Positions 26,302-35,910 are shown, counted from the stretch's first letter. The stretch: DNA of 64,000 nt from Kiloniella spongiae (GCF_001026905.1 NZ_LAQL01000003.1:248001-312000); one strand, 5' to 3'. Notes: a model not told the origin generated them from the letters alone. A program made the numbers and translations.

Positions 26302-26960
26302 TTTTCCCCGGCGTTATATGTTTTCTTTGGATGAAAATGTGATTGGGGCAGAATATTCACAGGCGTATTAACCGGGGGTGATACTTCGCCAAGGACAGCG
26401 ACATGTCCTTGTTGAATGTCCTGATTGCGGATCAATCCCCGACCTTTGACTACAGCGGCCCGCAAATCAGGGTTCTGTTCTGTGAAAGAACCGCCGGCTT
26501 CGAGGGAAGAGCTTTCAAAGGTGATACTTCCAAGGATTTGAGCGCCATTGCCCAGACTTGATTTCCCGAGGATGGTCACGCCGCCAAGATATCTGCCGTG
26601 GTCACCGATACGAATAGCGCTGTCAGGCGTGTTTGCCTTGACTGTTACCCCACCTTCCGGGCCAAACTGGTTGTTCGACCCAATGGTGATGGTCCCACCA
26701 CTGGCTTCTATATAACTTTGGGCATAAACGGTGTTTTCATTGCCGATCACGACTGCTTCAGGGCTGTTCGCGCGAATAACGATGTTGGGATAGAAAGTGT
26801 TGCCTCTTCCTATTTTGGCGTGCACTGAAATCAAGGTTGAAAAGGGATCAAGGATCGTGTTGCCATTCCCTGTGAGTTCCATGGTTTCAGCCAGAGTACG
26901 GAAACCATTCTCTCTGCGTTGAGCATCAATGTTGGCGATCAAATTGTCGCTAGTGAGCAT
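26292..26960 (-). CDS. Left-handed beta-helix (hexapeptide-repeat-like) protein
   Basis: 222 residues from the ATG at 26960, with AGGA 8 bp upstream; an in-frame start at 27035 would add 25 residues. Repeated short I/V-G-x-x-N units (TLISVHAKIGRGNTFYPN, AVVIGNENTVYAQ, TITIGSNNQFGPEGG, IRIGDHGRYLGG) fit a left-handed parallel beta-helix as in LbH acyltransferases. The acyl-CoA-binding His typical of active enzymes is not obvious; H50 (ISVHAKIG) is one candidate. Function uncertain. It lies 3' of the XRE-cupin regulator gene on the same strand. Confidence 0.6.
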   Translation of the reverse strand: MLTSDNLIANIDAQRRENGFRTLAETMELTGNGNTILDPFSTLISVHAKIGRGNTFYPNIVIRANSPEAVVIGNENTVYAQSYIEASGGTITIGSNNQFGPEGGVTVKANTPDSAIRIGDHGRYLGGVTILGKSSLGNGAQILGSITFESSSLEAGGSFTEQNPDLRAAVVKGRGLIRNQDIQQGHVAVLGEVSPPVNTPVNILPQSHFHPKKTYNAGENHA

Positions 26961-27063
26961 GTATAAGTTCCTGAAGAAATGTTTGTTATCATATTGATGC
27001 GTAATTATTTTTATAAATATTGTTTGGTTTGGCAAGCTTGCTTGTCTTAATAATGTGCCCCTA

Positions 27064-27639
27064 TTAATAGTGCGGCGGGGTCATTACCCAGACGATGACG
27101 GTTTTGATGTTGCCGGGGTTTCTGTATCTATGTGGCTTTGATGAATCAAAGTGAAAGGCATCTCCGGGGTTTAACAGGATCACTTGTTCTTCAATGGTTA
27201 GTTCCAACTGACCCTCGGTGACATAACCGGCTTCTTCTCCGGGATGGGAATAAAGCTCGTCACCGGAACTGGCTCCGGGATTAAAGGTTGTCAAAATAAG
27301 CTCCAGTTTACCCGAAAGGGAAGGGCTGAGCAGTTCATCCCGCAGGCCGGACTCAAAACGGAGTGATCGCCGTTTGTCCGCACGCACAACCAGGTCAGCT
27401 TCCGGATTACTTGCTTCTTCCGGATCAGGGAAAAACCAGTTGATGCCAACGCCCAAGGCTTTTCCTATGGCGTTCAAGGCGGTGATAGATGGATCGGCAT
27501 CCTGCCGTTCCAACTGGCTGAGATAGCCAACAGATAATGCCGTCTCTGTCGCAAGTTCCTTGAGCGTCAAGCCCTTGGCTTTGCGGAGTTCGCGCATGCG
27601 TTTGCCGATAATGGGCTGGGTCTGGCGTGTTGTTTTCAT
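27064..27639 (-). CDS. XRE-family regulator with C-terminal cupin domain
   Basis: 191 residues. HTH_3 spans about 10-65 (MRELRKAKGLTLKELATETA, LSVGYLSQLERQDADPS). Cupin_2 covers about 105-190 (HPGEEAGYVTEGQLELTI, then LNPGDAFHFDSSKPHRYRNPG). Regulators of this class bind a small ligand in the cupin and often control polyamine or amino-acid metabolism and transporters. It is divergent from an MFS gene, and a perfect 12-bp inverted repeat lies between them, so autoregulation plus MFS control is likely. Confidence 0.85.
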   Translation of the reverse strand: MKTTRQTQPIIGKRMRELRKAKGLTLKELATETALSVGYLSQLERQDADPSITALNAIGKALGVGINWFFPDPEEASNPEADLVVRADKRRSLRFESGLRDELLSPSLSGKLELILTTFNPGASSGDELYSHPGEEAGYVTEGQLELTIEEQVILLNPGDAFHFDSSKPHRYRNPGNIKTVIVWVMTPPHY

Positions 27640-27654
27640 TTCTTTATGCTTGAC

Positions 27655-27686
27655 TCATCATAATTTTGATACATAAATTATGATGA
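27655..27686. promoter_or_regulatory. Perfect 12-bp inverted repeat between XRE-cupin and MFS genes (operator candidate)
   Basis: TCATCATAATTT (27655-27666) and AAATTATGATGA (27675-27686) are exact inverted copies around 8 bp. It starts 16 bp upstream of the regulator start codon and ends 75 bp before the MFS start. Confidence 0.6.
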
Positions 27687-27760
27687 AATTATACGCTGAT
27701 TACGATCCGGGTTAAAGCATTTTCCCCTTAATCGTTTGGTATATCTTGTCATAAGGTCTT

Positions 27761-28975
27761 ATGATGCCATTCAAAAATAACTTTTTTCGATCTTATGGTT
27801 TTTGGCACTGGGGAGAAGGTTTTCAAACCGTTCTCTTTACCTGGTACATGACTTTTCATGCGGATCTGACGGCGACTGAAATTGGCTTTTTTCAGGGACT
27901 GGTGTTATCTCCATTTTTGATCTTTACCATAGCTGGCGGTGCCCTGACTGACAAAGTCGGCGCATCGATTAGCTATGTGATCTCTACCTGTTTGTTTGGC
28001 GTGATACTCATCGCTTACGGAATACTCGATCATAGCTACGGGTATGTTTTTGAACTGTTCTTTGCCTATTGCCTGCTGGCTGGCATTGTCAGTGCGGTTT
28101 CCAACCCCGCGATTGATACCTTTATTCCCGAGGCTTCATCTCTGCCTGTGCAGGAAAACAGCCTGTTGGCCGCAACGGCGCATAATCTGGCGAAATTGAC
28201 GGGGACAGTCACGGGACTGTTGTTACCCTTTCTGATCGCGGTTGGCGGTTTTATCGCCAATGGCATCCTGATGCTGATCAGCGTTTTATTCCTGCTGTTG
28301 CATTTAAAGCAGAAAAAGAAAGCACAAAAGGGATCGCAGCAAAACCGATCTGAGCAAAAGGGGAAGGTTTCCCGTTTTGTCTTTCACAGGATTTTCTCTC
28401 ATTATCGCAAATGTCCGGAGAATTTTGATATCCTTCTGTCCAGCGGGCTTCAGGGATTATTAATCGTCCCGACAGGATACATCCTCTGGCCTCTGATCAT
28501 GCGCGAACAATTTCCCGAGTATGGTGATTATATTGCCGTTGCAAATATTTGCGGGTGGATCGGTGCCATTACAGCAACGACCATTGCCAAACGCTATTCC
28601 TACCGCATAATCAAGCCCGGCCTTGTATCGTTAATGACGTGGGGAGGTTATGCTTGTGGCGTCTTCCTGTTGCTCTTTGTCGATAGCTTTACAGCGCTGT
28701 GCCTGTTGGTGATGGTCTTTGGCAGTACCAATGTGGGCAAGGCGCTGGTCTATGGGAAATACATGCATAACAGCCCAAACGATGAACGGGGTGTTTTGAT
28801 TGCCGTTGACCAGACCGCCTTTTGGGGACTGGCCACCTTTGGCACCTTCGGCCTTGGGGTGTTGGTCGATACAATCGGCCTCAATAGCACCATCATCCTG
28901 ACGGCATCCTCTATACTTCTTGGCGTGATCGGCTTGATCTGCCGGGGGAATTTGTTGTTGATGAAACCGACTTAG
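27761..28975 (+). CDS. MFS transporter
   Basis: 404 residues with about 12 membrane helices and a charged central loop rich in K and Q (about residues 183-205). An MFS-type loop is seen in GGALTDKVGASISYV near residue 65. The N-terminal FFRSYGFWHWGEGFQTVLFTW is unusually aromatic. Substrate unknown. The gene is divergent from the XRE-cupin regulator and probably its target. Confidence 0.75.
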   Translation: MMPFKNNFFRSYGFWHWGEGFQTVLFTWYMTFHADLTATEIGFFQGLVLSPFLIFTIAGGALTDKVGASISYVISTCLFGVILIAYGILDHSYGYVFELFFAYCLLAGIVSAVSNPAIDTFIPEASSLPVQENSLLAATAHNLAKLTGTVTGLLLPFLIAVGGFIANGILMLISVLFLLLHLKQKKKAQKGSQQNRSEQKGKVSRFVFHRIFSHYRKCPENFDILLSSGLQGLLIVPTGYILWPLIMREQFPEYGDYIAVANICGWIGAITATTIAKRYSYRIIKPGLVSLMTWGGYACGVFLLLFVDSFTALCLLVMVFGSTNVGKALVYGKYMHNSPNDERGVLIAVDQTAFWGLATFGTFGLGVLVDTIGLNSTIILTASSILLGVIGLICRGNLLLMKPT

Positions 28976-29036
28976 AGTTGTGGGAGAGGGATCTGTGCGT
29001 CCTTTTTAGAAAATACGCGCAAAGTCTTTTTTTTAG

Positions 29037-29069
29037 CCTTTTCGGGTGATTCTGACGGGATCGAAAAGG
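29037..29069. terminator. Hairpin between convergent genes
   Basis: CCTTTTCG (29037-29044) pairs with CGAAAAGG (29062-29069). It sits between the MFS stop and the stop of the convergent secreted-protein gene. A T-run (TCTTTTTTTT) precedes it on the plus strand rather than following it. Confidence 0.35.
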
Positions 29070-29082
29070 AGGGCAGAGGAAA

Positions 29083-30066
29083 TTATTTACACATCTCGTG
29101 ATCGTTTTGGGACGCGGTAGCGAGCAAAAACTGTCCACCTTTTTCATCATAGTTGATGTAAGCTACTTTTATATATTGCCCCGACGCTGTAGCATTTTTG
29201 CTAATATAATGCTTGTTTTTCTCAGAGTTTTTACAGGTTTTCGGCGTTTCATAAGTTGAACTGATCTCTTTTGTATTTGTCCATTTTTCAAATTGGTCAG
29301 CAAATGTATTTTCATTGATGTAAGTTGGTATGCTGTCAAAGGGGTTTTGGAATACACAAGAGCGATATGGCAAATCCTTATAGTGCGTTTCATGAATATC
29401 CAGTGGCATCGGGAAGTGGGGGCTTGACCATTTTGATTTGAGAGTGTCGTTGCCGTATTTTCCCAAGGGGATCTCGGTCATGCCGTTGGTGTCGGGATGT
29501 CCTGTCTTTTCCAAGGCTCCGATACATCGTTCAAACATGACATATTTGATGGCTTCGATGGCGTATCGACGGGTTGCGTTGGATGGCAGCGGAATGTTGA
29601 TGGCAAAGCTGTCTGTCAGGAGTTCCCGGTTTTCTTCCTTTTCTGACGCCCAATATCGCTGAATGTTGATATGTAAGGCCTTACCCAGAGTAGTTTTTGT
29701 TGATTGGGGGAGGAAATCGCCCTCTATATCAACAATTTTCAACGAGCCATTCTCGTGCTGCTTTACTTTAATAACGAGAGTTTCTTCCTGCTCAAATCGC
29801 TCTGAAATAGGGTATTCTTCCAGTGTTAGATTGGTGATCCATATGATACTTGACCAAGGTTTACCCTGTGGTCGTGCATATTCCCTATTCCATAGTAAAT
29901 TTTCTGTTGGCGTAACGGTTACTGGTCGCCACTTTTCAGCGCCATCAGGTATGGGAAAGGCCGGAGTGTCAGCTGCAATAGTTATTGTCGAAAATAAAAA
30001 ACTGATAACAAAGCTGGTAGCTGATAATTTAGATATCAGAGTGTTTTTAGCTAGGAATTTCAACAA
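29083..30066 (-). CDS. Hypothetical secreted protein (327 aa)
   Basis: Not recognised. An N-terminal signal peptide is clear (hydrophobic stretch about residues 15-30 ending TITIAADT, cleavage likely after AA). The mature part is mixed alpha/beta and rich in Lys, Glu and aromatic residues, with at least four Cys (FERCIGAL, YRSCVFQN, PKTCKN, HEMCK at the C-terminus) that could form disulfides in the periplasm. A proline-rich stretch (AFPIPDGAEKWRPVTVTP) follows the signal. No neighbour points to a role. Confidence 0.6.
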   Translation of the reverse strand: MLKFLAKNTLISKLSATSFVISFLFSTITIAADTPAFPIPDGAEKWRPVTVTPTENLLWNREYARPQGKPWSSIIWITNLTLEEYPISERFEQEETLVIKVKQHENGSLKIVDIEGDFLPQSTKTTLGKALHINIQRYWASEKEENRELLTDSFAINIPLPSNATRRYAIEAIKYVMFERCIGALEKTGHPDTNGMTEIPLGKYGNDTLKSKWSSPHFPMPLDIHETHYKDLPYRSCVFQNPFDSIPTYINENTFADQFEKWTNTKEISSTYETPKTCKNSEKNKHYISKNATASGQYIKVAYINYDEKGGQFLLATASQNDHEMCK

Positions 30067-30176
30067 AAATCGCGACCTTTATTGCAGCGTAAAATAAAAT
30101 ATTACTACTTATGCCTGTTTTAATCCAAGCTGTGTGTATGAATTTCCTCATCATAAAATATGTATCTTATGAATTA

Positions 30177-30653
30177 CTACAGCATTTCTCCGAGGTAAGG
30201 GAAGGCGCACCAGGATAGGAGGATAAAGAGGGTTAGATTTGCGGTTAGGGTCAAGCGGCGTGATTTCTTGATATGGCCAGCAAGGCCCATTGTCAGGGCT
30301 AAAAGAAATCCGACACCATTTTCTAGGGCAATGAACAGTGCGTAATCATAGCTCTGATATTTTACGGCAAGATCCCATGAGTTCAGAAAATACAACAAAT
30401 TCAGGAATGCAAATGCCAAAATCAGGAAAATAACCACCTTGGAGAAGTGTCTTGAATTGGAAAATATCTTTAAAGCCAGCATGTAGAGCAGGGGTGTTAT
30501 AAAGGGGAATAGGTACTTTCCGCCTAGAACAGCAACAAGAAAAAGGGGCATTGGATAAGGGGTTAGGATATTTGGTATTCCAAATAATCTCATCGCTAGA
30601 GAGACGAGAAACAAAAGCCCTGCGCCGCCGAAAAGCCAACCTTTTTCTGACAT
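30177..30653 (-). CDS. Hypothetical integral membrane protein (158 aa)
   Basis: Not recognised. About five hydrophobic helices (WLFGGAGLLFLVSLAMRLFG, MPLFLVAVLGGKYLF and others) with positively charged loops (HIKKSRRLT). There is no conserved catalytic motif. Probably inner membrane. The gene stands alone between the secreted hypothetical gene and a LysR gene on the same strand. Confidence 0.55.
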   Translation of the reverse strand: MSEKGWLFGGAGLLFLVSLAMRLFGIPNILTPYPMPLFLVAVLGGKYLFPFITPLLYMLALKIFSNSRHFSKVVIFLILAFAFLNLLYFLNSWDLAVKYQSYDYALFIALENGVGFLLALTMGLAGHIKKSRRLTLTANLTLFILLSWCAFPYLGEML

Positions 30654-30727
30654 CTTGATTGTTCCACTTGATGGTTCTTGTTAAATAATCAACTTAAAGT
30701 GGTGTTGTGAAAAATCAAGCCGGATTA

Positions 30728-31627
30728 TCACTCACTCTCAATAATACCTCTCCGTTCCTTAATCCTCTGAACGAAGAAATCAACAAAGGTGCGGATGCGG
30801 GGGACGCGACGCAGGTCTTTGTGCATCAGCAGCCAGATGTCGCGCTGGCTGACGGTTTGGCCGGGGGTGAGGCGAACGAGGTTGGGATCTTGCTCGCCGA
30901 TAAAGCAGGGCAGGATGGTGGCCCCGATGCCAAGCCGCACAGCATCGAGCAAGTTGGCGACGGAATCACTGCGCAGGCGACACATGTGATCGGGAATTTC
31001 GGGGGCCAGTCTGGGCCATGTGGGCGTCGCTGTGCCGTCATCCCAGTTTAGCCACACTATCTTGTCGTGATCGCCCTTTAAACTGTCGAGATAATCGCGA
31101 GAGGCATAGGACGCAAAGGTGGCGGTTGCCAGCTTGCGGCCAAAGAGATCTTCGTTAGGGGTGTTGGTGGCGTAGAGCGCCAAATCTCCGGGTAGTGGAT
31201 TGTGATGTGAATTATTTGAGGACAGATGTTTTTCATCAATATCCTGCGTGCGAATGCGCAAGTTGATGTCGGGATATTTGTGCAGGAATTCAGATGTCAC
31301 TGACATCAGCAGATGGTTTGAGAGAATATTGGTTGTGACGATATGAATTGTCCCGCCTTGTTCCTCGTTTAATCCGGCGATGTTCTGGTTGATATCTTCA
31401 ACCTCTTTTTCCAGTCTTGCAGCCCCTTCAAAAATCCTCTGCCCAGATGGGCTTAGCGTGTTGCGTTTGGCATTGCCAATAAAGAGGTTCAGGCCCAATC
31501 TTTCCTCAAAAGACTGAAGTTTGCGCGACACAGTACTTTGATCTAGCCCGAGTTGTATCGCCCCGGCTGTGATTGATCCACAGCGGGCAACGGCAAGAAA
31601 TATACGAAGATCATCCCAATTTTCCAT
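30728..31627 (-). CDS. LysR-family transcriptional regulator
   Basis: 299 residues. The N-terminal winged helix is typical: WDDLRIFLAVARCGSITAGA, then GLDQSTVSRKLQSFEERLG. The ligand-binding half begins near GTIHIVTTNIL. Divergent from the DUF1330 gene at 31743 with 115 bp between them, the standard arrangement for a LysR activator and its target. Confidence 0.85.
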   Translation of the reverse strand: MENWDDLRIFLAVARCGSITAGAIQLGLDQSTVSRKLQSFEERLGLNLFIGNAKRNTLSPSGQRIFEGAARLEKEVEDINQNIAGLNEEQGGTIHIVTTNILSNHLLMSVTSEFLHKYPDINLRIRTQDIDEKHLSSNNSHHNPLPGDLALYATNTPNEDLFGRKLATATFASYASRDYLDSLKGDHDKIVWLNWDDGTATPTWPRLAPEIPDHMCRLRSDSVANLLDAVRLGIGATILPCFIGEQDPNLVRLTPGQTVSQRDIWLLMHKDLRRVPRIRTFVDFFVQRIKERRGIIESE

Positions 31628-31742
31628 CTATGCAATATAGCATGGTTTTTATGCAGATCTATCTATTTACGGTTTTTGTGCATGTGTGTGAGGATTAAAT
31701 TATCAATTCAATTTACCCATCTATTTAATAAGGAACCACGCT

Positions 31743-32030
31743 ATGTCTGCATATTTTGTTGCTCATTTTGTTGTTAAAGACCAAGCTAAACTGGCAACCT
31801 ACGCACAAGCTGCTGCGCCAATTATGGCTTCGTTCGGCGGTGAACTTCTTTTCAAGGGTGTTCCTATCAAAGTTTTCACAGGCACAGATCCCCTGCCGGG
31901 TACGGCCGTTTTTCGCTTCCCAGATCAAGATAAGCTGAATGCCTTTTACCAATCCCCAGAATATCAGGCCCTGACCGCCGCCCGTGAAGCTGGTGCAAAT
32001 ATGGTGCTGTCTGCCTTTGATGCAGCGTAG
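31743..32030 (+). CDS. DUF1330 family protein
   Basis: 95 residues. It shows the DUF1330 ferredoxin-like (dimeric alpha/beta barrel) pattern: AYFVAHFVVKDQAKLATYAQ, then FGGELLFKG and RFPDQDKLNAFYQSPEYQAL near the end. Function unknown; related folds include small monooxygenases. Probably controlled by the divergent LysR regulator. A strong terminator follows. Confidence 0.8.
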   Translation: MSAYFVAHFVVKDQAKLATYAQAAAPIMASFGGELLFKGVPIKVFTGTDPLPGTAVFRFPDQDKLNAFYQSPEYQALTAAREAGANMVLSAFDAA

Positions 32031-32055
32031 AGCAGCATAAGAAACAGGTACATAG

Positions 32056-32091
32056 AAGAAAACCAGTTGGAGGCATTCAACTGGTTTTCTT
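32056..32091 (+). terminator. Intrinsic terminator of the DUF1330 gene
   Basis: Perfect 14-bp stem AAGAAAACCAGTTG (32056-32069) / CAACTGGTTTTCTT (32078-32091) with an 8-nt loop, starting 26 bp after the stop codon. Confidence 0.75.
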
Positions 32092-32196
32092 TGTTGGAGT
32101 TTCTATTTGAATAGGGGTAGAATATGTATGCTGAAGCCGTCGCATAATTTATTTTAAATTCGTCATTTAAGACATCATCTCGTAACAGGTTCGTTA

Positions 32197-32700
32197 ATGT
32201 TAATCCGCCTTGCCAGAGAAACAGACTATGCCTCTGTCGTTGAGCTTTATGCCGAGTTTGGTGGGGTTGTTCCCGGAATTTCAGGGGAAGAGGGATTGGC
32301 TCAATGGCGGACTTTGCTGGCGCATCCCGGTACATCGGTTATTGTTGCTGTGGATGAGAGCAAAAAAGCGACAGTCGCAGAACAGGAAAGCGATCAAACC
32401 TGTGCCCCCATCTGTTCGATTGTAACGTTGCATGTTCTGCCCAACATGACCTATCTCGGGCGGCCTTATGCCTTGATTGAAAATGTCATTACATCACAGC
32501 GATATCGCGGACAGGGGCTGGGCAGACAGGTTATGGAACGGGCTATTGATATGGCATGGCAAGCTGGTGCCTATAAAATCATGCTCTTGACGGGCAAGGG
32601 ACGCAAAGACGGTGGCGCCAAAGGCTTTTACGAAAGTCTTGGTTTTTCTGACGAAGATAAATATGGAATGACTTTACGAAAGCTTCCCGCAAGAAAATAG
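32197..32700 (+). CDS. GNAT-family N-acetyltransferase
   Basis: 167 residues. The acetyl-CoA-binding motif A is RYRGQGLGRQVMERAIDMA (about residues 107-125), and the C-terminal KGFYESLGF is motif B. The N-terminal LARETDYASVVELYAEF is the usual first strand and helix. Substrate unknown; small-molecule amine acetylation is likely. Monocistronic between a terminator and a HAD gene. Confidence 0.8.
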   Translation: MLIRLARETDYASVVELYAEFGGVVPGISGEEGLAQWRTLLAHPGTSVIVAVDESKKATVAEQESDQTCAPICSIVTLHVLPNMTYLGRPYALIENVITSQRYRGQGLGRQVMERAIDMAWQAGAYKIMLLTGKGRKDGGAKGFYESLGFSDEDKYGMTLRKLPARK

Positions 32701-32820
32701 TGTATTGGGTAATACATCAAATAATGTTCTGGTTTCAGAATACATCTTTTCTCTTCTCGGTTGGTTGATCCTGTCCAACTGAATTTTTTGCTTTTATTTT
32801 TCAAAGTCGGAGTTCGCTTT

Positions 32821-33483
32821 ATGCCCTTTAAAGCCCATGAGTTACAGGCCGTTGTTTTTGATATGGACGGGCTTTTGATTGATTCCGAGGCGATCTATTT
32901 ACGGTCTTCCGTTGAGGCGGCGAAGGAATTGGGGTTCGAGCTCAGCGAAGATCTCTATAAGTCCGTGGTTGGCCTGACGATGCAGGCAGGGGAAGATGTT
33001 ATTCGCAGAGGGATGGGGACCGATTTTCCCTTTGATGAATTCAATCGTAAAATGCATGAGTTACTAGAAATCGAATTTGCCCGTCACGTGCCGTTGAAAA
33101 CAGGTGTAGAGGAACTTCTGGCACACTTGGCTGAGCGGGATTTGCCTATTGCTGTGGCAACCTCAACAAGCAGACGGCGGGCAGAAAGCCATCTGACCCA
33201 TGCCGGGGTGATGCCCTATTTTTCCACTGTCGTGACGTCCGGTGATGTATCTCGTGGCAAGCCTGATCCAGAGCCTTATTTGCTGGTAACAAGGCGTCTG
33301 GGTGTATTGCCCCAAAACTGTCTTGCATTGGAAGATTCACATAACGGCGTAAGGTCAGCACATGGGGCGGGCTTGCAAACCATCATGGTGCCCGACATGT
33401 TGGCCCCAACCGACGAAATCTCTGAACTCTGTATCGCGGTGATGAAAAACCTGCATAAAGTACGGGAACAGTTTCTGGCTTAG
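32821..33483 (+). CDS. HAD-superfamily hydrolase, beta-phosphoglucomutase-like
   Basis: 220 residues from the ATG at 32821 with CGGAG 7-8 bp upstream; an in-frame TTG at 32761 is less likely. Motif I FDMDGLLIDSE (both catalytic Asp), motif II ATSTSR, motif III Lys in RGKPDPEPY, motif IV LEDSHNGV. The small helical cap between I and II fits the phosphoglucomutase / pseudouridine-phosphatase subgroup. Substrate unknown. Confidence 0.8.
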   Translation: MPFKAHELQAVVFDMDGLLIDSEAIYLRSSVEAAKELGFELSEDLYKSVVGLTMQAGEDVIRRGMGTDFPFDEFNRKMHELLEIEFARHVPLKTGVEELLAHLAERDLPIAVATSTSRRRAESHLTHAGVMPYFSTVVTSGDVSRGKPDPEPYLLVTRRLGVLPQNCLALEDSHNGVRSAHGAGLQTIMVPDMLAPTDEISELCIAVMKNLHKVREQFLA

Positions 33484-33549
33484 CGCTTGTCTTTTGTGGT
33501 GTGCTGATATTATAAATATCAACCTTTGGAAGAGAAGAGAGCATTCACA

Positions 33550-34413
33550 ATGACAGCAATTCCTTCGACTATTCCCGCAAAGCTTCCTGTTTTTGATACA
33601 CTTTTAGAAGCTTTTAGTCTTTGGGGGCGTAATTTTCTATATTTTGCGCCAATAGCAGCTGTCTTTGTGACGGTGATTACCTTTTTTCCAATAGATGAAG
33701 TTCCGGATCTTATTACCGGGATTACAAACAGCGAAACGCGTCTTCTCTACCTTGGCCACATGGCTTTGGTCGTGTTGCTTACCTATGCGCTCTATTGGCT
33801 GGTGTCTTGGCGCTGTTTTCAGTGCCTACGCAATCCTGACAAGAAAGAGGCTGGCGCGTGGTTTCCGAAAGAGTTTTTGCGTTTTAATTCGGCTCTTCTG
33901 ATACTTGTGATTATTACCGAGATCGTTTACCCGACTGTTGAAGTGTATATTTATGATGTCTGGGTGGATGTTTTTTTAAAGGTTGATAGTTCCGGTGCGA
34001 TTTTGAGCGAATATCCCGTTGTCTTGGATATCGCGATACAGGCACCATACCACATATTCTGTATTTTGTTCTTCATCCTAATACCACTAACGGTGATAGA
34101 GAAAACAAGTTTTATTGGGGCTTTAAAACGCACGCTAGAACTCAGTAAAAGTAATTATATTGCTATCCTTGGCCTGTTTCTTCTCAACTTTGTTGTCGCA
34201 GCGATCTTTGGTGCTGTCATTTGGGCTTTTTTCGCTTTTTTGGCTGAATTTCCTGACCTCTTTAATTTGCTGGCCGTCAAGTCGAAGTTTTTTGTTCAAA
34301 TTTTTGTTCCTTTTGTTCAATGGAGCCTGCTACTGGTGTTTACTGTTGCTCTATGGACAGCGACCTATGCGCGACTTTTGGTGATGAAAGAAGTTGATCT
34401 GACACAGGATTAA
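33550..34413 (+). CDS. Hypothetical multi-pass membrane protein (287 aa)
   Basis: Start at 33550, preceded by the purine-rich GAAGAGAAGAGAG; an in-frame TTG at 33526 is possible. About six long membrane helices. A YNxAL-like pattern (GALKRTLELSKSNYIAILGLFLLN) is reminiscent of DUF975/YciC-type membrane proteins in which internal helices are linked by an amphipathic TxxLSK segment. No catalytic motif. Function unknown. Confidence 0.6.
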   Translation: MTAIPSTIPAKLPVFDTLLEAFSLWGRNFLYFAPIAAVFVTVITFFPIDEVPDLITGITNSETRLLYLGHMALVVLLTYALYWLVSWRCFQCLRNPDKKEAGAWFPKEFLRFNSALLILVIITEIVYPTVEVYIYDVWVDVFLKVDSSGAILSEYPVVLDIAIQAPYHIFCILFFILIPLTVIEKTSFIGALKRTLELSKSNYIAILGLFLLNFVVAAIFGAVIWAFFAFLAEFPDLFNLLAVKSKFFVQIFVPFVQWSLLLVFTVALWTATYARLLVMKEVDLTQD

Positions 34414-34635
34414 TATTTCCTAGTCAAAAAATAACCTCAATATTTGTGATTTGTTCAATTGCTGAAGTAAACGCTGCAGTACGCTATTAATGGTGCGTTG
34501 GCGTTCCCTGTATAACATCAAAAACGGCGTGAATAAGACAGGTTCACCTTAAAAATCATCATTCTTGTCGGTGATAAGAGAGACACCATTCAAAAAGCAT
34601 GCTCTTTTAAAACCAACAGGTTATGAGGTGATTAG

Positions 34636-35910
34636 ATGTTTCAGCGTCGAATTCCCGAATGGCTTCGTCATGCCCCGACGCCGGGGGCAAAGGGCTTTGC
34701 TGTTCTGTCCGGTATCGAATCAATCTCCCGCGGTATTTTGATTTCTGTTTTCCCCCTTGTGATGTATCGGGCATTTCAGGATACGCTGGTTGTTTCCGAA
34801 ATATATTTCTTTGTCGGGATTATATCGCTTGCTTGTGGCTTACTGGTGCCGTGGCTGACACGCTTTATTCCCCGTCGTTGGATGTATTCATTGGGGGCTG
34901 TGCTTTTTATTGTCAGCTCTTCCCTTGCGATAGAAGGTTCGCCCATTGCGATTGCACTGGCTCTTTTTTCCTACACCGTTGCGGTGGTCATCCTCTTTGT
35001 TTGTTTTAATGCTTATGTGCTGGATTATGTTGCAAAGATTGAACTGAAGCGTTCCGAAACCCTGCGTTTATTTTATAGCGCCTTGGCTTGGTCCGCGGGA
35101 CCAGCAGGTGGTGTCTGGTTGTTACAGTGGTGGACGCCTGCGCCATTTCTAGTTTCTGCCCTAGGCGCAACTGTTCTGCTTGTTGTCTTTTGGTGGATGC
35201 GCCTAGGAGACGGCAAACTCATTACCAAAGCCCGTGCCCCGACGCCAAATCCGGTGGCTTTTATTCAACGCTTTTTTGTGCAACCAAGACTGATTGCCGG
35301 ATGGTTATTTGCGGTTATAAAGTCCTGTAGCTGGTGGGTTTATATCGTTTATCTGCCAATTTACGCGGTAGAGGCCGGACTGGATGAAAGCATTGGCGGG
35401 ATTGCTTTGTCTGTTTCCAACAGCTTGTTGTTCCTGACCCCTTTTATGCTGATGTGGATTGAAAGAAACTCTGTTCGCCATGCTATACGTGCGGGCTTTT
35501 TGATTGGGGGCGGTGTTTTTATTGCGGCGACCTTTAGTGCATCCATGCCTTGGGTAACGGTTGGGTTTCTTTTATTTGGAACACTGTTTCTAATTCTGTT
35601 GGATATCTGTGCCGGATTGCCTTTTCTGATGGCGGTCAGGCCATCGGAACGTACTGAAATGTCTGCGGTTTATTCTACCTTTCGGGATATATCCGGTATT
35701 ATCAGTCCGGGTGTGGCGTGGCTGGTCTTGCTTGTTGCACCTATCTCGGCGCTCTTTGCTACCGCGGGGTTTGGTATGTTTGCGGCCTGGGTTGTGGCTG
35801 GAAAGCTCCATCCCAGACTGGGTGTACGAAAACAGCCTGCCGTTGTTGAGCAAAATGATATTGCTGTGGAAAACCGGATCGTTGCCGAAGGCCAAATTGT
35901 TACCGAATGA
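34636..35910 (+). CDS. MFS transporter
   Basis: 424 residues, about 12 membrane helices. The first half includes GLLVPWLTRFIPRRWMYSLG, an MFS loop-like segment; the central loop is KLITKARAPTPNP. The C-terminal tail is soluble and repetitive (VEQNDIAVENRIVAEGQIV). Substrate not indicated. Monocistronic; the hairpin at 35949 may terminate it in both directions. Confidence 0.75.
   Translation: MFQRRIPEWLRHAPTPGAKGFAVLSGIESISRGILISVFPLVMYRAFQDTLVVSEIYFFVGIISLACGLLVPWLTRFIPRRWMYSLGAVLFIVSSSLAIEGSPIAIALALFSYTVAVVILFVCFNAYVLDYVAKIELKRSETLRLFYSALAWSAGPAGGVWLLQWWTPAPFLVSALGATVLLVVFWWMRLGDGKLITKARAPTPNPVAFIQRFFVQPRLIAGWLFAVIKSCSWWVYIVYLPIYAVEAGLDESIGGIALSVSNSLLFLTPFMLMWIERNSVRHAIRAGFLIGGGVFIAATFSASMPWVTVGFLLFGTLFLILLDICAGLPFLMAVRPSERTEMSAVYSTFRDISGIISPGVAWLVLLVAPISALFATAGFGMFAAWVVAGKLHPRLGVRKQPAVVEQNDIAVENRIVAEGQIVTE

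Noticed and set aside
30707-31051. 114-codon frame antisense to the LysR gene
   Set aside because: It lies opposite a clear LysR coding sequence and reads as a codon shadow (Ala/Gly/Asp-rich).
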